Below are positions 1 to 4,066 of a stretch of DNA of 7,535 bases, one piece after another. The notes below the pieces were generated by a model. That model saw only the letters and a program-made list of their open reading frames with translations, was not told the DNA's origin and did no database searches. Position 1 is the first letter of the stretch. Every line of letters begins with the position of its first letter. Position numbers and translations under genes: made by a program. The stretch is from JBNKFQ01 sp050289385 (lineage in GTDB: Bacteria; Pseudomonadota; Gammaproteobacteria; Pseudomonadales; Porticoccaceae): the NCBI GenBank assembly GCA_050289385.1, contig JBNKFQ010000023.1, forward strand, positions 1 to 7,535, written 5' to 3'.

Positions 1-593
1 GCCCCTTTTCCCCTGCCCCCCTTTGTGCCACGGGTGATGTTGATGCGCCCCAAACGGCTCGCTTGCACAATGGCCTTCTGCGCACCCAGTAAGGATGCTT
101 CCCTAAAGCGCAAGCCCAGTTCCCGGGCCAGAGTCGCAACCAGTGCAACTCTTTCATACCCGCTATTGTTTAACCGGGTTATGGGTGGTGCCAGTGTTGT
201 TCGACAATACGTTGTCGGTGCGTGAAGACGAACATTGGAACGCTGCCCGACAAACTGTGCCGGACTCATACTAAGGGCTGAGTCCTTCCGCATCGTCGCC
301 AGAACAACATTAACGGTCGAGAGAATGTTCTGGGCGTAGGCCACGCTGATCTCGTCACTGTTCACCAGTGTTTTCAGATGGTTCCCGTACTGTTCCAGAA
401 CGTCCACGTTGACCTTTCGCGTATCGTTAATGCCCTGGTATTTCAAATACCGGGCAAACTGGTTCCAGCGCTCTTCGTGGGTTGCCCGTGTGCTGAAATG
501 CCCCTGGCCGTAACGATCTGCCAGCGCATTTTTACCGGCCTAGGCCAGTTGCTTACCGTAGCCGTAATTTCGATTGCCGCCAATATGCCCCAT
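1..593 (-). pseudogene. Tyrosine recombinase (Phage_integr_N / Integrase_1 type), partial, with in-frame amber stop
   Basis: Read leftward from an ATG at 593-591, one frame stays open to the left edge except for a single TAG at 540-542 (codon 18). The translation begins MGHIGGNRNYGYGKQLA, then the stop, then AGKNALADRYGQGHFSTRA. It continues with a helical core-binding region (about residues 30-110) and the start of the catalytic domain, including the block ARELGLRFREASLL followed by GTKGGRGKG, typical of the Integrase_1 family. The arginine in LGLRFREA should be the first catalytic arginine. From memory, relatives have tryptophan at the stop position (QLAWAG), so one TGG-to-TAG change would explain it. 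No ATG follows the stop until beyond residue 100, so a full N-terminus cannot be made without suppression. A weak ribosome site (AGGGA) precedes the ATG. The histidine and tyrosine of the active site would lie off the window. I call it a pseudogene; a sequencing error or suppression is possible. Confidence 0.75.
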
Positions 594-624
594 ACGATCC
601 CTGTCCGTGGTAAACCTCAAGCCA

Positions 625-692
625 ACTGTTCGGAACAGTCGCCATGATTTTGACCAACGTTCCGAACGGACAACACACTGTTCTGAACGGTG
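625..692. promoter_or_regulatory. Three GTTC-N-GAAC dyads upstream of the leftward integrase
   Basis: Three copies of an odd-length dyad lie here. ACTGTTCGGAACAGT at 625-639 is a perfect 15-bp palindrome centred on 632. CGTTCCGAACG at 658-668 is a perfect 11-bp palindrome centred on 663. The third, CACTGTTCTGAACGGTG at 676-692, centres on 684 with one mismatched pair. Centres are 31 and 21 bp apart, close to three and two helical turns, so the sites face the same side of DNA. They sit 32-99 bp upstream of the interrupted integrase start. A weak leftward promoter can be drawn through them (TTGTCC at 668-673, CAAAAT at 647-652, 15-bp spacer), with the middle dyad in the spacer. Most likely these are operators for an island-encoded regulator; recombinase or excisionase arm sites are an alternative. 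I do not recognise the binding protein. Confidence 0.6.
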
Positions 693-888
693 GCTAATCC
701 CTGTCAATCAGGCACCCAAATACCATCGAGCCTGTTTATCTGCGTGAGTGTTTTTTACCCTTCCATACCGGCTACTTGCCAATGCCGCAGTTTTAATTGC
801 CGCCAACCTTGTCCACAAAACCCTGAATTCGGTAAGTGTTAAACCGGATAAAGCGCCGGTCGCGCTCGGCTGTTTCGCTCAGCCTGCG

Positions 889-907
889 GCTGCCTGAAAA
901 AGGCAGC
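889..907. repeat. Hairpin, 7-bp perfect stem
   Basis: GCTGCCT (889-895) and AGGCAGC (901-907) pair perfectly around the loop GAAAA. A partly competing repeat, GGCTG/CAGCC, lies just before it at 868-884. On the leftward strand the loop reads TTTTC. There is no T-run after the stem on either strand, so it does not look like an intrinsic terminator. Confidence 0.55.
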
Positions 908-950
908 GTGGACAATCTCAACCCTTCCCTGCATGGCACACCTGAACAGA

Positions 951-995
951 TCAAAATCTGCGGGTTGTGTGCTGTGCCAATTCATCAGATTTTGA
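951..995. repeat. 10-bp perfect inverted repeat with 25-base loop
   Basis: TCAAAATCTG (951-960) is the exact reverse complement of CAGATTTTGA (986-995). The 25-base interval contains TGTGCTGTGCC. A 10-bp perfect match at this distance is uncommon by chance and points to a structured RNA or a protein-binding site. No function is recognised. Confidence 0.55.
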
Positions 996-1094
996 GCCCT
1001 GAATCATGGTCGCCCGGATGGTTGTGTTGGCTTTTGTATCGGCGGTTGTGCTGCGGATACGGTGTTCTGGCTGGGATCGGGGCCGATGTTGCGG

Positions 1095-1129
1095 ACCCGT
1101 CTCTGTGTAAAACCGCCACAGAGACGGGT
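1095..1129. repeat. Strong hairpin, 13-bp perfect stem
   Basis: ACCCGTCTCTGTG (1095-1107) pairs perfectly with CACAGAGACGGGT (1117-1129) around a 9-base loop (TAAAACCGC). It is the most stable hairpin in the window. Neither strand has a T-tract after it, so it is not a standard intrinsic terminator. It could cap a structured RNA, form in single-stranded DNA as at transfer or replication origins, or be a remnant of a small mobile element. Confidence 0.65.
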
Positions 1130-1268
1130 TGGTCGATCGCAGCCTTGCTTCTCATTTGCTGGCATCACCTCCTGGTTTTTTGCTTGGGGTTAGTGGGATC
1201 AGGCAACACTCTGCCAGTTAGCAGTAGTATGGCCCCAAGCGCAGATCATCTGTTGTGACCTGCACTTG

Positions 1269-1320
1269 CCTCCATCGTTGTTGGTGATGGAGGGCTGGTT
1301 TACGGCTTTACACGTAGCCG
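1269..1320. repeat. Two adjacent hairpins
   Basis: CCTCCATC (1269-1276) pairs with GATGGAGG (1286-1293) around a 9-base loop. Ten bases later CGGCT (1303-1307) pairs with AGCCG (1316-1320) around an 8-base loop. With the longer pairing at 1342-1399 they make a continuous run of stems, which is why I raise a structured RNA. Confidence 0.5.
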
Positions 1321-1341
1321 CCACGGATAAGTGTTTTTACT

Positions 1342-1403
1342 AAACCACAAGGACAACAGTGGGCGCTATAGAAAACCTTGCCAAGTCTCTGCGTGGTTTT
1401 TTA
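1342..1403 (+). repeat. Long-range stem ending in a T-run, possible terminator
   Basis: AAACCAC (1342-1348) pairs with GTGGTTT (1393-1399). Inside it CAAGG (1348-1352) can pair with CCTTG (1376-1380). The right arm runs into TTTTTT at 1397-1402 on the rightward strand. That could be the end of a short rightward structured transcript starting somewhere after 1260. The large internal loop makes it a poor textbook terminator. Confidence 0.3.
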
Positions 1404-1426
1404 AGCCCCGTGGTTACTGGGTTTCA

Positions 1427-1439
1427 GTGATTTAATCAC
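1427..1439. promoter_or_regulatory. 13-bp perfect palindrome upstream of the excisionase gene, candidate operator
   Basis: GTGATTTAATCAC is a perfect odd-length palindrome centred on 1433, 109 bases before the excisionase start codon. The half-site GTGAT resembles the Crp/Fnr type, but the spacing between half-sites is three bases rather than the usual four to six. I regard it as a candidate operator for the excisionase-integrase transcript with unknown binder. Confidence 0.35.
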
Positions 1440-1547
1440 AAGACAAAAAAACTACTTCAGGGTCTGTATGGATTTTCCATTGTTTGTCGGTTCTTCCCGC
1501 ATAACATGGGAATGCCATAGAGAAAGTTGGTAACTGGAAGGTGACGT

Positions 1548-1886
1548 ATGGCGAAGATAGAACCCCGGTTGATCAGGCTGAGAGACGCTCCTGATTATCT
1601 GGGCATGGACAAAAACAGGTTTAACAGGGAGGTTCGCCCTCATCTGACGAAAATCCTGATAGGTATACAAGGTATAGCTTTTGATCGGCTTGAAATGGAC
1701 GCATGGGTGGATCAGTATAAGCACTGCAACGGGCGTCCCGCTTCTGAACAAGGAGTACAGATATGGGACGTAAACAAACGCCAGGATTACGAAAACGAGG
1801 CGACCTCTGGCACATTGAGAAACAGGTGCTCGGTCAAAAACTTTTCGAAAGCACTGGCACAAGCGACCTCAAAACGGCAGAGCTGA
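1548..1886 (+). CDS. Excisionase-like small DNA-binding protein
   Basis: A 112-residue protein with no signal or membrane segment. Residues 11-33 (LRDAPDYLGMDKNRFNREVR) look like the helix-turn-helix of the AlpA/MerR-type winged-helix excisionases. Residues 37-46 would form the wing, and FDRLEMDAWVDQY (45-57) matches the usual closing segment of this fold. Such proteins bend DNA at attachment sites and steer the partner integrase towards excision; some also regulate transcription. The ATG follows AAGGTGA-like sequence (GGAAGGTGACGT), a good ribosome site. The DNA-binding domain ends by about residue 60; from residue 72 onward the frame runs inside the integrase gene, overlapping it by 124 bases. 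The tail is basic and of low complexity. I recall similar short proteins before related integrases. The role is inferred from fold and position, and a transcriptional regulator is the main alternative. Confidence 0.75.
   Translation: MAKIEPRLIRLRDAPDYLGMDKNRFNREVRPHLTKILIGIQGIAFDRLEMDAWVDQYKHCNGRPASEQGVQIWDVNKRQDYENEATSGTLRNRCSVKNFSKALAQATSKRQS
1750..1755 (+). promoter_or_regulatory. Ribosome binding site fixing the integrase start
   Basis: AAGGAG lies seven bases before the ATG at 1763, ideal spacing. It sits inside the excisionase coding frame. This supports starting the integrase at 1763 despite the long overlap and suggests it is translated in its own right from a shared transcript. Confidence 0.75.
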
Positions 1887-2860
1887 TGCTGGCCCGTCGA
1901 ATTGAGGAAGTACGGCAGGAACAGGTTTTTGGCGTTCGGCCCAAACGCATTTTTCGAGAAGCAGCGACACACTATCTCGAAGAGTATATGCACTTGGCGA
2001 CAATTGCCGGATGCGCTCAAAACCTGAAACTGCTTGATCCTTACATTGGCGACTTGGCATTACAGCAAGTCCATATGGGGACGTTACAACCGTTCATCAA
2101 TGATCGAAAGCGGCAAGGCAGGAAAAACAAAACCATCAATCTCGCGTTGTCAGTAGTACGCAGAATTCTGAATTTATCTGCGCGGCTTTGGCGACATGAA
2201 AATGGTATGACCTGGCTGGAAACGGCACCGCTGATTCAGTTGTTGCCGTTAACCGATGCGAGGAAGCCTTACCCGCTCTCGTGGGATGAACAACACCGAT
2301 TGTTTCAGGCGTTACCGGATCATCTGAGCCGCATGTGTTTATTCAAGGTGAATACCGGGTGCCGGGATCAGGAGGTGTGTCGACTGCGCTGGGAATGGGA
2401 AATACCGGTACCCGAACTGGATACGTCCGTATTTCTGATTCCCGGGGAGTTGGTCAAGAATCGGGAAGATCGACTGGTGGTGCTCAATCGTGTTGCCAGT
2501 TCTGTCGTGGAGAGTGTGCGCGGCCAACACCGTGAATATGTTTTCACCTACAAGTCTCGACCGGTGGAACATATCAACAACAATGGCTGGAAACGTGCGC
2601 GTCGGCAGTTGAATTTGCCGGTGCGGGTTCACGATTTGAAGCACACGTTTGGGCGTCGGTTACGCGCCGCAGGTGTGCCACTGGAGACCCGGAAAATTCT
2701 CCTCGGCCATCGCAACGGCGACATCACTTCCCACTACTCGGCACCGGAACTGGAGGAGCTGATTGAAGCCGCAAACAGGGTCTGTGAGGGAAAGTCCGGC
2801 AAAACTCCGGCACTGGTGGTACTAAGGAGAAAGTCAGCTGGCTGCCATTTTGCTAACTGA
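1763..2860 (+). CDS. Tyrosine recombinase (site-specific integrase) of a tRNA-Arg island
   Basis: A 365-residue phage-type integrase that would cut and rejoin DNA between the island and the tRNA gene through a covalent phosphotyrosine. The N-terminal 60 residues are basic and probably contact DNA. Residues 62-150 form the helical core-binding domain, and residues 170-345 the catalytic domain. Active-site candidates are Arg201 (NTGCRDQEV), Lys232 (LVKNRED), His290 and Lys293 (VHDLKHTFGRR), His316 (LLGHRN) and Tyr325 (SHYSAPEL). Lys293 stands where most family members have arginine (HDLRHT); from memory HDLKHTFGRR is a recurring variant, so the enzyme is probably active. About 20 residues after position 345 are a loose tail. 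The start is set by AAGGAG. The gene ends 20 bases from the tRNA 3' end and points at it, so it almost certainly belongs to the element integrated there, with the preceding small protein as its directionality factor. Confidence 0.92.
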   Translation: MGRKQTPGLRKRGDLWHIEKQVLGQKLFESTGTSDLKTAELMLARRIEEVRQEQVFGVRPKRIFREAATHYLEEYMHLATIAGCAQNLKLLDPYIGDLALQQVHMGTLQPFINDRKRQGRKNKTINLALSVVRRILNLSARLWRHENGMTWLETAPLIQLLPLTDARKPYPLSWDEQHRLFQALPDHLSRMCLFKVNTGCRDQEVCRLRWEWEIPVPELDTSVFLIPGELVKNREDRLVVLNRVASSVVESVRGQHREYVFTYKSRPVEHINNNGWKRARRQLNLPVRVHDLKHTFGRRLRAAGVPLETRKILLGHRNGDITSHYSAPELEELIEAANRVCEGKSGKTPALVVLRRKSAGCHFAN

Positions 2861-2861
2861 C
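2833..2861 (+). terminator. Stem-loop over the integrase stop codon, possible terminator
   Basis: GTCAGCTGGC (2833-2842) pairs with GCTAACTGAC (2852-2861) with one mismatch and one G-T pair, around a 9-base loop. TGTTATTTA follows, only moderately T-rich. It would end the integrase transcript before it reads antisense through the tRNA. It could equally be a binding site close to the attachment core. Confidence 0.35.
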
Positions 2862-2880
2862 TGTTATTTAGGGAGAAAAG

Positions 2881-2925
2881 TGGCACGCCCGGAGAGATTC
2901 GAACTCCCGACCAACCGGTTCGAAG
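2881..2925. other. Probable attachment site at the 3' end of tRNA-Arg
   Basis: The integrase ends 20 bases to the left, and the tRNA's 3' half begins here with its encoded CCA. Elements of this type use the 3' end of a tRNA gene as attachment core and restore the gene on insertion, so the island-chromosome junction should lie within this stretch. Exact limits cannot be set: I found no second copy of the tRNA 3' end within the window, so the partner repeat must be beyond the left edge. Placement is inference from layout. Confidence 0.55.
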
Positions 2926-2957
2926 CCGGTTACTCTATCCAGCTGAGCTACGGGCGC
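2881..2957 (-). tRNA. tRNA-Arg, anticodon TCG (reads CGA)
   Basis: Read leftward from 2957, this 77-base sequence folds as a full tRNA. The acceptor stem is GCGCCCG with CGGGCGT, followed by discriminator G and an encoded CCA. The D arm is GCTC/GAGT, and the anticodon stem ACCGG/CCGGT encloses loop CTTCGAA, giving anticodon TCG. The T arm is GGGAG/CTCTC with loop TTCGAAT. Three G-U pairs occur: the terminal acceptor pair 1-72, 10-25 in the D stem and 50-64 in the T stem. It inserts arginine at CGA and perhaps CGG codons. Its 3' end faces the island integrase, so it is the likely integration target and is intact. metR lies upstream on the same strand with no clear terminator between, but the tRNA has its own likely -10. 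Confidence 0.96.
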
Positions 2958-2967
2958 AAAGGCGCGC

Positions 2968-2973
2968 AGTATA
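2968..2973 (-). promoter_or_regulatory. -10 element of the tRNA-Arg promoter
   Basis: TATACT on the leftward strand matches TATAAT at five of six positions. Transcription would start near 2961, four bases before the mature tRNA. The GC-rich GCGCGCC between the -10 and the start resembles the discriminator of stringently controlled stable-RNA promoters. No good -35 is visible at 16-18 bp (TGGCGC at 17). Confidence 0.5.
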
Positions 2974-3053
2974 ATGCTCCCAATCAGCAAGCGCCAGCCA
3001 AAATTTATCTTGTTCCAACCAACACCCAACCCCTTTACACCGTGGCAGACGCG

Positions 3054-3968
3054 CTAAACACGTCGAATTCCCTCAAGGGTCTCGAAACTTACTTGTTGCG
3101 CCAACTTCAAGAAGTCCAACATATAGGCGACTTGTAACTGCTCTTCCCGTACGGCGGCATAAAGCGTGCGCCACAAGCCCTGCTTACCCAAAGGCCTGGA
3201 GGCCAAAAACCTGTTTTTTACATATTCCGCCATCGCCCAATTCGGCAAAGCCGCAACACCGCGGCCACTGGCTACCAGTTGCGCAATCATAAGAGTCAGC
3301 TCAGCCTTGCGGATATGTGCCGGCTCAATTTGTGATGGATTGAGAAAGTGTGTAAACACATCCATTCGCTCTGGTTCAACCGGATAAGTAATCAGTGTTT
3401 GGTCTGCCATTTGCTCTGGCGTGATAAAACTGTACTGCAACAAGGGGTGATCCAGCGGTAACGCCAGTTGCACCTCGTAACCAAATAAAGGCTGGTAGTC
3501 GATACCATCCAGGGGGGCCGGATCCGATGTCACCACCAAGTCAAGTTCGCCATGTTGCAGACCGGGCAAAGGAGCAAAACTGAAGCCTGTGCTCAAATCC
3601 ACTTCCACTTCGGGCCAGGCGTCTCGAAAACGGTTGATGGAAGGCATCAACCAGTCAAAACAACTGTGACAATCTATCGACATAAACAAGCGCCCTGCCC
3701 GACCCTGAGTTATTTGCCTCAACTCGCGCTCCCCCTGGTCCACCAGTGGCAAGACATCGTCGGACAACGCCAGCAACCGTTGCCCAGCGCCGGTAAGGCG
3801 TAGTGGCCGCGACTTGCGAACATACAGGGGCATACCAATGCGTCCCTCAAGCTCCTTTATCTGGTGAGACAAGGCAGATTGGGTCATATGCAAGCGTTCA
3901 GCCGCCTCAACCAGCGAACCACCATCGCACAGTGCCTTGATTGTTTTCAGGTGCCTCAAATCCAACAT
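3054..3968 (-). CDS. metR: MetR, LysR-type regulator of methionine biosynthesis
   Basis: A 304-residue LysR-family regulator, slightly shorter than the about 317 of E. coli MetR. Residues 1-60 are the winged helix-turn-helix: MLDLRHLKTIKALCDGGSLV opens it, and MTQSALSHQIKEL (29-41) contains the recognition helix. A linker helix leads to an effector domain from about residue 90. MetR-typical stretches include IDCHSCFDWLMPSINRF, HGELDLVVTSD and LASRPLGKQGLW-RTLYAAVRE. In E. coli MetR binds homocysteine and activates metE and metH. Here it is divergent from metE, with MetR boxes in the 98-bp gap, which makes the assignment strong. The start aligns with E. coli MetR (MIEVKHLK). No Shine-Dalgarno is visible before the ATG, and one MetR box ends on the A of that ATG, pointing to autorepression. 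Confidence 0.95.
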   Translation of the reverse strand: MLDLRHLKTIKALCDGGSLVEAAERLHMTQSALSHQIKELEGRIGMPLYVRKSRPLRLTGAGQRLLALSDDVLPLVDQGERELRQITQGRAGRLFMSIDCHSCFDWLMPSINRFRDAWPEVEVDLSTGFSFAPLPGLQHGELDLVVTSDPAPLDGIDYQPLFGYEVQLALPLDHPLLQYSFITPEQMADQTLITYPVEPERMDVFTHFLNPSQIEPAHIRKAELTLMIAQLVASGRGVAALPNWAMAEYVKNRFLASRPLGKQGLWRTLYAAVREEQLQVAYMLDFLKLAQQVSFETLEGIRRV

Positions 3969-3980
3969 GAAATTATTTCA
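3968..3980. promoter_or_regulatory. MetR box 1 (perfect TGAA-N5-TTCA)
   Basis: TGAAATTATTTCA matches the MetR consensus at all eight specified positions. It lies against metR and includes the first base of its start codon. Bound MetR here should block metR expression and help activate metE. It is the high-affinity candidate of the pair. Confidence 0.85.
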
Positions 3981-3998
3981 ACATTAAGTTAAAAAAGT

Positions 3999-4011
3999 TG
4001 ATTTGCGTTCA
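3999..4011. promoter_or_regulatory. MetR box 2 (near-perfect TGAT-N5-TTCA)
   Basis: TGATTTGCGTTCA matches the consensus at seven of eight positions. Its centre (4005) is 31 bp, about three helical turns, from that of box 1 (3974), so two MetR dimers would sit on the same face. It lies next to or over the metE -35 region, as expected for the activation site of a LysR-type regulator. Confidence 0.75.
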
Positions 4012-4025
4012 TTCTACTGCCTGGC

Positions 4026-4043
4026 AAAAATAAGGTCCATATC
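4026..4043 (+). promoter_or_regulatory. metE: metE promoter -10 region (two candidates)
   Basis: Two weak -10 elements can be read: AAAAAT at 4026-4031, 17 bp after TTGCGT (4003-4008), or CATATC at 4038-4043 with no real -35. Starts near 4038 or 4050 would place the MetR box centres around -64/-33 or -76/-45. Both are plausible for an activator-dependent LysR-type promoter. A weak core promoter fits a gene needing MetR. Confidence 0.4.
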
Positions 4044-4066
4044 GAATTAACCGAGAACTACCCTCC

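Larger units (their letters stand above)
693..1547. other. Gene-poor, hairpin-rich stretch between the two recombinases
   Basis: I see no convincing protein gene in these 855 bases. The longest open frame (836-1258, rightward) has no ribosome site and a low-complexity Leu/Cys/Trp-rich translation. A 56-codon leftward frame (1155-985) has a strong AGGAGGTGAT upstream, but its product looks like no known protein and it spans a hairpin. What stands out is a run of perfect inverted repeats, listed separately, around 889-907, 951-995, 1095-1129, 1269-1293, 1303-1320 and 1342-1399, then a 13-bp palindrome at 1427-1439 and a short repeat TTCCC/GGGAA at 1494-1512. The last lies near a possible weak promoter for the excisionase gene (TTGTTT 1480-1485, TAACAT 1502-1507). 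Possible roles are structured RNA, transfer or replication origin, or decayed genes. Confidence 0.5.

Noticed and set aside
25..647. Rightward open frames opposite the interrupted integrase (25-225 and 378-647)
   Set aside because: The leftward frame carries recognisable integrase motifs throughout; these are its opposite-strand shadows.
1161..1173. GGCATCACCTCCT resembles the 3' end of 16S rRNA on the rightward strand
   Set aside because: The match stops after the anti-SD core and no other rRNA sequence lies nearby; it is explained as a strong Shine-Dalgarno on the other strand or by chance.
836..1258. 140-codon rightward open frame
   Set aside because: No ribosome site, composition unlike a folded protein, and it runs through three inverted repeats; relatives are not recognisable.
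1452..1862. 136-codon leftward open frame
   Set aside because: It is antisense to the excisionase and integrase starts, which have good ribosome sites and recognisable domains.
1..2880. Second copy of the tRNA-Arg 3' end, or a CRISPR array
   Set aside because: No stretch resembling the tRNA 3' half was found left of 2881, and no regularly spaced direct repeats with spacers are present.
2850..3137. Rightward 95-codon open frame across the tRNA
   Set aside because: It reads antisense through an intact tRNA-Arg and the end of metR; its start lies inside the integrase gene.
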